DNA of 64,000 nucleotides from Linnemannia hyalina (taxonomy: Eukaryota > Mortierellomycota > Mortierellomycetes > Mortierellales > Mortierellaceae): contig JAHRHY010000007.1 of assembly GCA_019671135.1 (NCBI GenBank), positions 868,001-932,000 of the forward strand, in the 5' to 3' direction. The notes beneath the pieces were generated by a model. The model searched no databases and was not told where the DNA came from. It saw nothing but the letters and a program-made list of their open reading frames with translations. Shown here piece after piece: positions 52,201 to 64,000 of the stretch (position 1 is its first letter; each line of letters begins with the position of its first letter). Both the position numbers and the translations under genes were made by a program.

Positions 52201-55200
52201 GTAGTAGACGTGGACCTGACGGTTGTCGATGAAGCAGGGCTTGATGTCAAAGTTGGAGAGACGCGACAACTCGAGACGGTAGGCCATGGCGGGCTCGATG
52301 TGACGGATGGTCTGGTCCTCGGCATAGTTGTTGCGCTCACGGAAGGTAAAGTACGAGGGGTAGTTGCCCTGACGGAAGATCAAGAAGGTCATGCGACGAA
52401 TACCGTGCAAGCGGAGGTGCTCGGACTGGCCCTTGACGATGGGGCTCAAGAGGTTCAGCCAGTAATCGTCTTCGTTAGGGTGGATCGACTCGGACTTCAA
52501 GACAACGTTCAAGACGTTGTTGTGGACGCTGGTGGCCTGGACATGGGCCAAATGCTTGTTGGACTTGACGGCGGGGAAGAAGTCCAAGACGGCCTGGAAG
52601 CCGCCCTCGAGTTCCTTGATGTCGCGGACAGCGACGATACCACCGGTACGGACAGGCTCGGGATCGGCCTTGTTGATCAAGTAGCTCATGTCACTGACAC
52701 TGGCAACACGGTTGGGGCCACTCTCGGACTTGTTGGGGGTGTTGAGCAAGAACTTCCAGGTGATCAAGAGGGGGTTATGCTCCATGTGGTAGTTGATATC
52801 CAAGATCTCGTAGGCATGGTAGGCACGACGGCAGTAGACCTCAAAGGCAGCAAGGCGGACGTGAGCCGACTCGTGGTAGAAGAAGTTGGGCAAGACATCA
52901 AAGACAGTGTAGGTTGTATCGACCAACTCCTTGAGGTTGTCGTAGTTGGGCATGCGGGCCTCGTGGTCACCACCATAGATCTCTTCGGTGACACTGGAGC
53001 GGAGAATCTTCTCCATCTGGGACTGACGCTCCTCGAACGAGGGCAACTGAACATGGATCAGCAGCTCCCTGGCCTTCAACGAGACCTTGGAGGTCAAGCG
53101 ACCGTTCAACTCGGCCAACTTCTTGAGAACGGGCGAGAAGAACTTGTCAAGGGCTCCACCAGAGGAAGTGGGCTTGATCTGGTCTAGGAGAGTCAACACC
53201 AAGTTGTTCTTGGCGGTGACACGGGAGTGAGAGAGAGCAGTCTGGATAACCTTCTCGACTTCGTCTTTATACTGGTCACGGAGGGCTAAGAGGATCTCCT
53301 CCTCGCGAGCAGAGTCATCAAAGAGTGACTCGACCTCGTGGTACTTAGTCAAGTAGTGGGCGATGAAGCTCCAGGAATGGGTCTTGAGACCACTCTGGTA
53401 TTCCTGGATAATGGTGGTCAAAGGAGCAACCGAGGCGAGGAAGGAGCTGACATCTGCGGGCTTGGAGAAGTTGGCGCGGCAGTGGGCGTCGATCAGGGCC
53501 TGAAGGGTGCGGGCGGGGAAGTGCTCATGGTTCTTCATCGACTGGTCAACTTCCTGGTGAAGCGAAATCTCCAGCTTGGGAGGGATTCTATTGTTGGGTA
53601 ATAATTATTAGAAGAGTAAGTTAGAACAAAGTCAGCCAGAAAGACAGAAACAGACGGACTCCTCCCCGCCATTGACAATCCGACTCCATGTGAAATGAAT
53701 CCCGCCCGTGTTGGTTGGGTTGCGCCGCTATAAAGTTGCTGTCAATATTTACCTTCCGCTCAGGGATGCAAAGACCTCGTTGAACTCCAAGTAGGGGAGC
53801 TCGGGGGTCTGGAGAACCTCAAAGATCTCCTTCAAGGTGGGCTGGACCAAGGCCTGGTTGTCGTATCCATCCATGGCATTGTCGAGGATCAATCGCAACT
53901 CGCGGTAACGCTGGTGAGGCTTGGCTCCGTGAATAGTGGGCTGACCCATGGGAGGGAGCTGACCCTCGAAGGGCTTGGCGTGCTTCACACGGGAGGGGTC
54001 GTCCAAGGAGAGGATACCGATGATATCACCGGCCTCCAAGGTGGTGCCGGGCTGCTTGATGAACTGGACAATACCATCCTCGGTGGCGATCAAGGGCATG
54101 TACATCTTCATGACCTCAATCTCAGCGTAAGCCTGGGAAGCCTTGACGTGATCGCCAGACTCGACTAAGAAGCGGACCAATTTTCCGGGGGAGGGGGAAC
54201 GGAGCTGAGTGGGGTCGTTCTCCTTCTCGAGCAAACAAGTCTTTCCATCGACCATCAAACGGGTAGCCTGGACCTCCTCAAGAGAGTAAGTGGTGTGAGC
54301 CTTGCCGTCCAAAAGAACCAAGAGACCACCGTCAGTCAAGGGGCGGACGGAGATGGAGATCATGGATCCGTTGAGGTACATAGTGTAGGAGTTGGGGCCG
54401 GAGCGGGTGGCGGTGAAGTTGTAGCGAACACCGTCGTAGATGAAATCGAGCTGGGTGACGGAGCGAAGAACATCCTTGCTGGGGATCTGGCCCTTCTCCA
54501 GCGACTTCTTGTACTCCTTGAGGCAGCTCTCCGAGATGGTGTGGGCCCTGTTGACGGCACCGCACATGACGGCCAACATGGTCTCGGGACGCTCAGCGGT
54601 CAAGTTGTTGGAGATCAAGCTGTCGAGCCAGCCAGTATTGATGGTGTTTTCTTCGAACTCCTGAGTCTCCAAAAGGCGAATGAGATACTCGACGGTGGTA
54701 CGGAAATCTCCACGAATCGACAACTCCTTGAGGGCGACGACCATGTTCTTTCTCGATTGGCCACGATCCTGACCGTAGGCAAAGATATGTCCGAATTGCG
54801 AGTCGGCAAACTCGTGGAGACCACCAGCAGAGCTGACCGAGAAGTAACCCCAGACGTTGGTTGAGGATCTAAAGTTGAGCTCCTGCATCATTCCGCTCGA
54901 GGGCTTGAAACCGGCATCGGGGTTCTCGGCGGTGATACGGACGGCGATAACGTGACCCTTGGGGGCGGGCTTGCGCTGGGTCTCGAACGAGGCCTGCTGG
55001 GCAAATTCAAAGTCAATCTCGGAGGTACCGCTGGGCTGGAGGCCGTAGAGAACACGGATGTCCTTGATGCGGTTCAGGGGCAGACCCATGGCAATCTGGA
55101 GCTGGGCAGCGGGCAGGTTAACTCCAGAGACAATCTCGGTGGTGGGATGCTCGACCTGAAGACGGGGGTTCAACTCCAAGAAGAAGTAGGTGTCGGTGGC

Positions 55201-57421
55201 GTGGGAGTACAAGTACTCGACAGTACCGGCAGAGACGTAACCGACCAACTTGGCAAGACGGACAGCGGCCTTCTCCATCGCCTCGAAGGTTTCGGGCTTG
55301 GCGATGGTGACGGGAGCCTCCTCAATAATCTTTTGGTGGCGACGCTGAACGGAACAATCACGACCAAAGAGTGAGATGGCATGTCCGTACTGATCGGCCA
55401 AAAGCTGGACCTCCAAATGACGAGCGTTTCCGGCCAACTTCATGATGAAAACGGGGGAGCCGGGGACCTCACCAAGGACCTGGAGGAAAGCCTGGGCGAA
55501 ATTCTCGGGGTCCTCGACCTTGCGAATACCCTTTCCTCCGCCTCCCTCGGAAGCCTTGATCATGATGGGGAAGCCAATGATGTGGGCCTTCTTGAGACCG
55601 TCCTCGGCATCGGTGACACAGGCGGCCTGGTAGGCATCCTCGGGGACGGTGACGAAGCCGTTGGGGTCCATCTCGGTGTCGGTGATACCGGTACCGGACC
55701 AGCCCATGGTAGGGACATCGGCGGACTGGGCGACGATGGTGGAGGAGATCTTGTCACCGAGGGAGCGCATGGCCGAGCCCGGGGGACCGATGAAGATGAT
55801 CTTTTGAGGGCTGTCGCGGAGGGACTCCGGCAGCTTGGGGTTCTCGGAGGCATGTCCCCTATTTATTGTTATGAGGTAATGTAGAGTCGCAATTAGCAAG
55901 AATGAACGTTATCTGTTGCTTCAGCTTGTCGGTCTGTGCGGGTACAGGATCATAGAAAAGACTCCATGACAAAGAGACAATGCAACAAAAAAGCCGATGA
56001 TAAACGTCGATAGTTGCAACACGACAGAGCGACCAAGGAAACAACCAAGGTCGTAATACTGGCAGTGTGACTGTGTGGTGTGCGGTGTCGGTGTCGGTTG
56101 TCGGTGCATGTCGAATGTAATAAATCAAAAAAAAAATGTTTCGACCCCCAGCAAAAATATTTTTTTTTGGGGGAGGAGCAGAGGAGCAGAGGAGCAAAGG
56201 ACGAGGAGAAAAGAAGGGGGATGGATCCAAGACATTGCTGTTCTCCACACTGTGCTCATACTCACAATGTGCCCATTGAGCACATTGAACCATTGAATCC
56301 ACCTGTCATTGCCAATTGCTATTGCCACTAATATCTTGTACCGGTGATAACCCCTCATACTCCACGGATCAATCACATTCAACACCTCGCTTGCTCCTGT
56401 GCCTGTGGTGAATTTTGTATCCGTGCCCATGCCAATGCCACTTGACCCTTGTCCCTTTCTCCTTGCCCCAAAAGATCAATTCACTCTCATCATCCAGCCA
56501 ACATTCTTCTGGTGGCTGTAGTCGTCGTCGTTGCTGTTGTTGTTGTGGTTATGCCGCTGAAATACAAGAAATTATCCCGCCAGCTGTTTCGTCAAACCTG
56601 ATCTCAATCCCACCAAAAATACATTCAATCGAAAAAGAAAAAAATAATGCCCAAAAAAGAAAGGAAATCAAAAAAAGAAAAACGTACCATCCGGCCCAGA
56701 CGGCATGAACTCCGGTGCGCTCGGCAATATCGACGATGAGGTCAACGTTGGCGTAGTTGTTGTTGTTGGAGCCTCCTGGTACCTCAACATACTGATCGGC
56801 CATGCGGATATATTCTGCGTTCACCTTGAGATCCTCAGGTGTAGCCATGACAGTGAACTGAATCGCGTGTTCGTCCCCAAAGGTCTCGTAAGCCCACTTG
56901 CGGACGGAGCGGATCTCCTTGACGGCGGCAATACCGTTGTTGGCAATCAGGATCTTTGTGATCACACTGTGTCCTCCATGTTGGCTGACGAAATCACGGA
57001 CGGCGCCAGCAGGGGCCTTATCTAATGCGTTTCCGCCTATTAGAAATGAGTGATACAAAAGAAAAGGGGAAAGAAAGGCACGCAGGGTGCAAGGTTGTTG
57101 TTAGTAGTGACAAAAAAAACACAAAAACACAAGAAAGAAAAGCACGAGAGCATTGGCAAACGTGCCTGCAATGTTCAATTGCTGTTTGTCATCCATCTCT
57201 CTTCTTTTTTCCCGTTCTTTTCGTCGTTCGTTGTACTTTTTGACAGACCCGTTTTTTATGTATTTTTCCCATTTGCCCAACTGAAAATTTCCAGATCGTA
57301 TTCCATTCTCCCACGATGTTGACAAACTGCTGTCCGACACACACAAGACAAAGGTGATAAACTCAATTGAGAATGGTGGACACAACAACTTACCGATGAA
57401 GGATTGTACGTTGGTGGTCAT
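49291..57421 (-). CDS. ACC1: Acetyl-CoA carboxylase, multidomain
   Basis: Biotin enzyme making malonyl-CoA, the committed step of fatty-acid synthesis, in the cytosol. Exons 57421-57394, 57036-56688, 55858-53753, 53587-50949 and 50846-49291 give 2225 residues (yeast 2233). Biotin carboxylase: [20 protein letters not shown] near the start, ATP-grasp GGGGKGIRK at ~231-239, [20 protein letters not shown]. The biotin attachment site is EVMKM with Lys near 710. The fungal central domain follows. Carboxyltransferase halves: [17 protein letters not shown], with downstream [30 protein letters not shown] and [20 protein letters not shown]. Ends MTV. There is no N-terminal mitochondrial presequence. 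Exon 1 encodes only nine codons plus one base. Intron 2 is long (829 bp). The gene diverges from an acyl-CoA synthetase. Confidence 0.98.
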
Positions 57422-60400
57422 GATGGGATATTGATCTGCTCGCTTGTTTTAAGGTGAAATAAAGGAGCGGATATGTATACGTGTATGTGGGGAGGTGGTA
57501 GGTTACTGGTCCAGCGGGAATAGGTTATTATAGAGAGATATAAAGTGATGGACGAATGAGGGTGGAATGGTTGATGGTGGTGGATACAGATGAGAGAAGG
57601 GAGATATGCAGAAAGAAAGAAGAAGAATAACAAACAAGAAGAAGAAGAAAAAGTACAACGGAATGAAGGATTGCAATGCAAATGGAAGAAGAGGAATAAT
57701 ACGGATATGAGGAAGGAGAAGAAGAGGTGAAGAAGAAGAACAAAGTTAGAGAGAGGGGGGTGTTGGAAATAAGAAGAAGTGGTGAAGGAGAAGAAGAAGA
57801 AGAAGAAGAAGAGGAGAAGGATTTAAAAATGTGCGAAGAAAAAAGTAAAGGCGGGGCAACAACTGGACAGAGAGAGAGAATTGGGTGCAAGATATAAGAA
57901 GAGCAGTCTCACAACCTGGGGATGAGGGTTGAAGGGTGGGGGTGTAAAGGGCAAAGGTTACTGTGGCTTGGGTCCGAAAGGAAAAGAGAGAGGACAATCC
58001 CAAAGACACCCAACAAAAACCAGGGACCGTGCTGATTGGCCGGTGGCGGATATGCTCCCTCGTCGCGGGTTCCCCCTTCTGGCGACCCATTGGCCATGTT
58101 CCCAAGATCACAGAACAACGTAGTGTTGGCTCAGGATCCATCACTCTCATACTCTTGCCCTGATGGAAAATACTGGCTCCTTCATTGTCTTTTGTGTGCC
58201 TGGATTAACTCTTTGAGCTTTGTTTCTGAAAAAAAGACACATTAAAAGACGTTCATTCGACTCCTTCTCCATGTCAAGGGGGAGGAGTTACTACAACCAC
58301 AGACCTATCGTCTCGCCTTTTGAATGCACCTCTTTGCTTCCATTATTCAATCGATCTGTTGTCCAAAAGATCCTTCCAGTCCGCCTCAAAGCAATCAACA
58401 ACGCATCCAAGATCAATGAATGGACAGCAATCAGATTCTTCAAAGATTTGCTTTTGTGATCGTGCAGTCGGCGATAAAACAAACATCCGGGTACCCAACG
58501 CGTTTTTGTTATCTTCCACCCGATCCTCCCTTTCCCTTTGTCTTCTTTCTTTCTATAAGTATCAAACACGCTAAAGAAGACAACAGAATGGCAGGGCTGT
58601 AAGTGAGCGTTGATGGCCTGTGGGTTATCAATGGCGTATATTATGCAAGGTGGAGATAAACGAGTAAGAAAAAGAAACGACTATCTTGATGGGGAGAGAG
58701 GATTGGGGACATGGGGGAACTAGGGAATGAACGAGGCGCGGATCAAACCCCTCGTGGACCAACTATATAGACTACTAGGCCGACAAACACTTGTTCTTCG
58801 CCATTGCTTTCTTTCTTGACCACCGAAGTCGTTTTTCCCTACCCGAGCGCTCCTTGCTGAGGATGGGGGCGAGTATCAACGGGGGTGTATATAGAGGGGT
58901 TTATTCGGACGTTCGTTGGGCTAATTCAATAGAGTTGGTTGGATATTTTTTTTTGTTGTTGTTGATTTTCAGGTCCGAACACATTTGATAAGATCTTGCC
59001 CCCACAAAAATGCCTTTATTCTCTTACTAAAATCCGTACCCAAAAAAAAAAAAAAAAAAGAAGTAAGGAGAGGCCGACTTAACAGACATCATCCCCAGAA
59101 AGAACGGTGTTTCTTTACAAACGGACAATTGGTTTTTTTTTTAATTGTGTTGGCCTCTTTTTTTTTTGTGGGACTTTTGACTTGATGTTCAAAGAGGGTG
59201 TGTGCGCAATTAAAGAAAGATCTCTCTTAATGAATGCTCATCGTGCAGATACGACTCGTCTGTATTTCTTTTCTTTGCATAGAATTGTACTGTCCCATCA
59301 TATCAAACCTTTGTTTTTCTTTTCCAACAGCATCGGAAAGAAAAAAAAATGACTTCACGGATCGGAAGCAAGTTTTAGTATGACGTTCTTGCGCACAAAC
59401 CACCCGCAAGCAAGATATGATATCTGCTTATTGTGACAGACGCCCTTAATCAGTGTCTACGAGCGCAACGGACAGACACTTACGCCAATGAGGCGAGATA
59501 ATGCAGCTCATTTGTCATTTGGAATGTTGGACCAAGACTCTTATATCTGAGCTGGCTAACCGACGTATGACAGGTTGTCGAAGCGGCTAACTATTTTTTC
59601 AACTGACCCAAAGTAGCCGATATTCACACTGCTATAGCCACATGCTACCAGCACTGGTTCCCCTTCAGCTACTGCTTTTCCTTTTCGACAATCGTACCTC
59701 CAAGGTGGGAGTAAGCAAAAGACGTCAACCATTTGTCATTTTTGATAAGTAAGTAACGTCGACGGATCAAAGCACAATGGCAAACAATAAGCGGCTCCAT
59801 ATTCTACTATTGTGTGTGTATGCACGGAAGAAGCGCACTATTTTCTATGGCACGCATGGATGGGACAAAGAAAGTAGACTCTCTCCAATTACATCCAGAC
59901 CCGAGAATTGGCTAGGTCAGAAAATATAAAAAAGGAGCACATTTCCCGTGACAAATAGTTCAGGTAATAAAAGGCCCAGGAAAAGGAGGTTTGGTCTCCT
60001 TGACTTCATGACTAAAACTTGTACTTGAACGCCCGGACCGCTGCAAACATGTGTACGGGTACATAGCAATTAAGGACTTACTTTGTTATTTCGGCGATTG
60101 TTCTTGTCGTTCATTTGAAGCAGGGTGAAAGGGAGAAGGGTGTTGTTGGAGGGTGGACGACGGTTGTTGGTTGTTCTGCGGAATCTTTTGCTATGAGAAC
60201 GGAGGGAGAAGTGACAGATGTCATCAAAAGAGAAGGAAAAGGGAGGGTAAAGAGCAATGGCAATTACTCTCGCTACCCGTTCGTCTTGACAGAGGAGAAG
60301 AGGGATGGTAATAAGCAACATGGTCGAGGATATTCCGCATTGATGGGATACCGTGGATGGATATGGCCACTTTGATGCGTTTGCTAGTGGAGATAACAAG

Positions 60401-60887
60401 GTCCCTGAACGTTTTGATCGTGTCAGGGGACGTGGAGAAAGAAGATTTAATATCGAAAGAGACAAAAAAACAACGAACATTCAAGCCGAGCCGGGCAACA
60501 ATGAGAGATATGTTGTCCGAAGTACGGTGGAGGTGCAGGGCGTACGAATACAGCGATCGGTGCGCTGGGAGAATAGGACAAGCGGATTGTAGAGGGCCCC
60601 TACACGACATGCTAGAGATTCTAGACTGGTCTATTCATGAACGGTTGGTGAACAAAGAAGGAAGAAAGCGAGGGTATTGACGACTCGTATAAAAGGGTCT
60701 TGTGGAGACGAAGCTGGCCCCTTTGTGCTCTTCACCCACACTTCCCTCCCTTCTCCTCGTGTCCTTTCACTTGTTTCTCTTCTTTATCTTTTCTTGTTCC
60801 TCATTGGACATACACTCTCATTCTCCACTCTCTTTAGTTTCATCAGCTCTCATTCATCATTCACTCTCACATTCACTATACAATAAC
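57422..60887. promoter_or_regulatory. 3.5-kb divergent region between ACC1 and the acyl-CoA synthetase
   Basis: No gene recognised. The ACC1-proximal 450 bp (57422-57870) is GAA/GAAGA-rich, i.e. a C/T-rich promoter in the ACC1 direction, with a microsatellite of GAAGAAGAA at 57790-57815. The middle carries only short frames without domains. The synthetase side has TATAAAA at 60688 followed by a C/T-rich leader. The length is unusual beside the 0.3-0.5-kb divergent promoters elsewhere here. Confidence 0.5.
60688..60694 (+). promoter_or_regulatory. TATA box of the acyl-CoA synthetase gene
   Basis: TATAAAA in CGTATAAAAGGG, 194 bp upstream of the start codon and followed by a pyrimidine-rich leader (CTTCCCTCCCTTCTCCTC). 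This is the clearest TATA element in the window. Confidence 0.5.
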
Positions 60888-63800
60888 ATGGCTGCCACTG
60901 ATGTCGACATTCAAGCTGTAGAGCTTCCAGGCACCCGCCGCCCAGGCCAGACCGGTATGAGCGGGCATACACTTTATCTATTCTTCGCTACTCAGCATAC
61001 TGACTTTTACACTCCTAGCGGTGATTTTTTCACGAATGGAACTCCGCATACTCATATTCCACCTGCTCCTGTTCCTCAAAATAGGCATTTATCGCCGCAA
61101 GGGTTTCGAAGATGCCCTGTTGGCCATCCCTCCTTCCAGGCCCCACATCAAGACCATCTACGATGCCTTCCAGCATGGTATGTAGACTTGTTCACAAGTT
61201 ATTGACTGATATGAGCCAAGTGCGCTATGTTTTGCCATTGGTCCCTTTTCTGACCCGCTTCGTCTCCCTCTGTTCTGTTTGCATGGTCTGACAAACAAAC
61301 AAAACAAATAGGATTAAGAGTGTCGCCCAATGAGGCTGCTCTAGGTCGCCGCATCTTTGACCCCGTCACCAAGACATATGGAGGCTACATCTGGCAGACT
61401 TACACGGAGGTCGGTGACCGTATCACTCGTTTCGGAAGTGGACTCGTCAAAATTCATCAGGATGCCTTTGGATTGTCGCACGTCGCCCAAAAGTTCGCCG
61501 TTGGTATCTGGGCGATAAACCGACCAGAGTGGACCATTACCAGTGAAGGTTCGGAATGGAGGAGCGAAAAGATGATAGGAGAAGATAATACTGAGCGCGA
61601 TGGTTTTTTTGTTCTTTTTGATGGACGCTGGACTGACAATCAATGAATTATTTCTTTTTCTATTAGCTTGTTCGGCTTACAATTTGTTCTCGGTTGGGCT
61701 TTACGATACCCTTGGACCCGAGGCCGTCACTTACGGCATTAACCACTCGGAGTCTTCGGTTGTCGTCACAAGCGGTAAGGGAAAACTCTTTCAAGGATGT
61801 TAACGTATTCTACTCGGTGCACAAGAAACGAGAGGACTCACCTTTTATTTATGTTTCTTGTGCTGTGAATAGTGGACCATGTGGCGACTTTGCTGAACGA
61901 TGCTGACAAGATGCCAGGAATGAAGGTCATCATCAGTATGGACTCGTTCGACGCTGAGAAGCCCCAGCCTGGCGCCACCAACACAGGATCGATTCTCAGG
62001 ACGTATGCTCAGGACAAGGGCGTTCTGCTCTATGATTGGGCCGAGGTCGAGGCCATTGGGATCAAGTACGGGCGCAAGCACACGCCCGCCACACCCGATG
62101 ACATTTATACCATCTGTTACACGTCGGGAACTACCGGCCTCCCAGTAAGTTGTTTTCTCTTGCTCTTCTGAGGTGTATGAGGAGAACTATGTCATTGTAG
62201 CAGGTGACTAAATGTCACTCTCCACTTCTTCTTCCTGGATCAAATAGAAAGGTGCAATTTTGACCCACAGAAACATGAATGCGGTTTTGGCCTCGGCTGA
62301 CGCCACGACACCCATGTCGCCTTCGGATACTTTGATCAGTTTCTTGCCATTGCCTCACGTCTTTGGTCGCCTCATGGAGATTTTCGCATTCTCGGCTGGA
62401 GGCAGGATTGGTTACTCGACCGGTGACCAGCTCCGTCTTCTTGAGGATATCGGACAACTGAAGCCCACCATCTTCCCCGCTGTCCCCAGATTGCTGAACC
62501 GTGTCTACGCCAAGGTATATGCTGCGACTATCGAGGCTCCTGGTCTGACTGGTACCTTGGCTCGACGTGGACTTGCCACCAAGTTGGCTAACCTCGAGGC
62601 TGGCAAGGGGTTCCTCCACCCACTTTGGGATCGCATCCTGTTCTCAAAGGTCAAGCAGGCCATCGGAGGCAATGTGCGCCTGATGTTGACCGGTAGGTCA
62701 GGTGGCGCTGTTTTTGTTTGTTATCTTGGAGCGAGAACTTTGTATCCGTATTTTTCCCACGCTACGGCTAACGGCTCATATTTTTTTTTGTTCACTTTGA
62801 TTATCTTTCCTTTTCGCGATCGACATAGCTTCGGCTCCCATTTCAGCCGAGATCCTAAGCTTCATCCGCGTCGCTTTCTGTTGCGAAGTGGTTGAAGCCT
62901 ACGGGCAGACGGAAGGTAACGACTTTTCCTTTTCGTCCTGGATGGATTGTAATATGCAAACAAAAGTTCGCTTGAATCGTCATTTTTTGCTAATCCTTTA
63001 TATTTTTTTTCTTGCCCGAATTAGGCTCGGGAGCGGCAACGAATACGAACTCGAACGAGCGAGTTGCAGGACACGTTGGACCACCGAACGCCTGTAATGA
63101 GATCAAGCTGGTCGACGTCCCCGAGTTGAACTACTTTGCAACCGACAAACCCCACCCTCGTGGAGAGATCTGTGTCCGTGGACCGAGTGTTATTCCTGGA
63201 TACCTCAAGGATGAGGTCAAGACCAAGGAGACCATTGACGAGGAAGGGTGGTTGCATTCAGGAGATATTGGTATCATTGGATCGAATGGTGTCATTACCG
63301 TCATTGACAGGAAGAAGAACGTCTTCAAGGTAGGATATCACTTTGGTTCTCCTGCGACACCAGCACATTACATTTTTGCCACCAAATAGACATTTGTGAC
63401 TGACTACTATAATTTCTGTTGCATCACCAGCTGAGCCAAGGAGAGTACATCGCAGCAGAGAACATCGAGGGCAAGATCCAGGCGCGTATCCCCTTTATCC
63501 AGCAGATCTTGGTCCATGGAGACTCGACCGAGAGTTGCCTAGTCGCAATTATTGTCCCCGAGCCCGACACATTTGTTCCCTTTGTCAACAAGGTCCTCGG
63601 TGGAGTTAACCTGGCGTTAGAGAATGTTGCCGATTACAAGCGGATCTGCTCTGACCCTAAGTTACGTCAGGTCGTTCTTCAGGAACTTAACAAGGTTGCC
63701 AAGGATATCGGCTTGAGGGGGTACGTTCTCTGTTCAACATTGTCTGTCACTTTTTTTTCCTGTTTTTACTGTTCATACTCTAGAGAAACAGGAACTCACA

Positions 63801-63996
63801 CATCTACCATTTTTTTTCTGCTCGTTGTAGATTCGAGATCCCAAAGGCGATTTTGATTGAGCCAGAGGCATTCACGGTCGAGAACGACAAGATGACACCC
63901 ACGTTCAAGATCAAGCGCCACCCCGTCGTCCAAGAGTACCGTGAGCGATTGAACACCCTCTATGCCGAGCTCCGTTCTAAGGAGTCCAAGCTCTAA
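60888..63996 (+). CDS. Long-chain acyl-CoA synthetase (fatty acid-CoA ligase)
   Basis: Activates fatty acids with ATP and CoA to acyl-CoA for lipid synthesis or beta-oxidation. Exons 60888-60954, 61085-61177, 61312-61548, 61667-61774, 61873-62144, 62248-62692, 62829-62915, 63025-63329, 63431-63720 and 63831-63996 give 689 residues, the normal ACSL/Faa length. Signatures: [24 protein letters not shown], the P-loop [11 protein letters not shown] (251-261), [36 protein letters not shown], the fatty-acyl signature [31 protein letters not shown], and the C-terminal [11 protein letters not shown] with the catalytic Lys. No membrane helix or clear peroxisomal SKL ending (it ends KESKL, which is close to but not a canonical SKL-preceding context; the last three residues are S-K-L, a PTS1-like tripeptide). 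Exon 3 uses a rare GTTCGG donor. Confidence 0.96.
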
Positions 63997-64000
63997 AACA

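Noticed and set aside
50926..53187. 753-codon plus-strand frame opposite ACC1
   Set aside because: Antisense of the strongly codon-biased ACC1 exon; Val/Asp/Gly/Leu composition is the known shadow of G/C-ending codons, with no domain.
57600..57870. GAA-rich tract with open frames on the minus strand
   Set aside because: Microsatellite-like promoter sequence of ACC1; frames encode Ser/Leu/Phe runs only.

Overview
The window is eukaryotic nuclear DNA from a filamentous fungus. The genes have many short introns (mostly 80-170 bp, GT...AG, donors usually GTAAGT or GTATGT). The intergenic DNA is pyrimidine-rich with CAA/CAG-type microsatellites. The gene set includes a VPS13, a fungal multidomain acetyl-CoA carboxylase, a TORC2 SIN1, a Gemin3-like DEAD helicase and a SET histone chaperone. 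Intron richness plus a Gemin3-like helicase points away from budding yeasts and towards an early-diverging fungus. A Mortierella-type species (Mortierellomycotina) is my best guess from protein character, but this is inference and not a database result.

Layout: 1-2309 is a repeat-rich stretch with a ~141-bp minisatellite and a 180-bp duplication. It is followed by a mitochondrial-type PPR protein (minus) divergent from SIN1 (plus, 5 exons). A 3.2-kb gene-free stretch leads to a large, low-complexity, probably tail-anchored CBM48 (glycogen-binding) protein. Two divergent tRNA genes (Val-AAC, Phe-GAA) follow, then a UBC4/5-type E2 enzyme (plus) convergent with a CAMK/AMPK-like protein kinase (minus). 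Next come proteasome subunit RPN12 (plus), quinolinate phosphoribosyltransferase (minus), a syntaxin-8-type SNARE (minus), a DDX20/Gemin3-like helicase (plus), a 19-exon M16 zinc metalloprotease (minus) and a SET/NAP histone chaperone (plus). The last third holds VPS13 (18 exons, plus), acetyl-CoA carboxylase (minus) and a long-chain acyl-CoA synthetase (plus), which ends four bases before the window does.

There are no operons. Genes are arranged as divergent pairs sharing 0.3-0.5-kb promoters (PPR/SIN1, SNARE/helicase, protease/SET) and convergent pairs with 75-475 bp between stop codons. The only functional theme across neighbours is lipid biology at 37.5-64 kb: bulk lipid transfer (VPS13), malonyl-CoA synthesis (ACC) and fatty-acid activation (ACS). 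The genes are otherwise housekeeping. All 13 protein-coding models close in frame with intact catalytic or signature motifs. I found no CRISPR, prophage, transposase, rRNA or virus-like gene. The most unusual items are the G-quadruplex-bearing minisatellite, the tail-anchored CBM48 protein, the CACGTG inverted repeat between the two tRNA genes, and the 8-nt microexon in the M16 protease.
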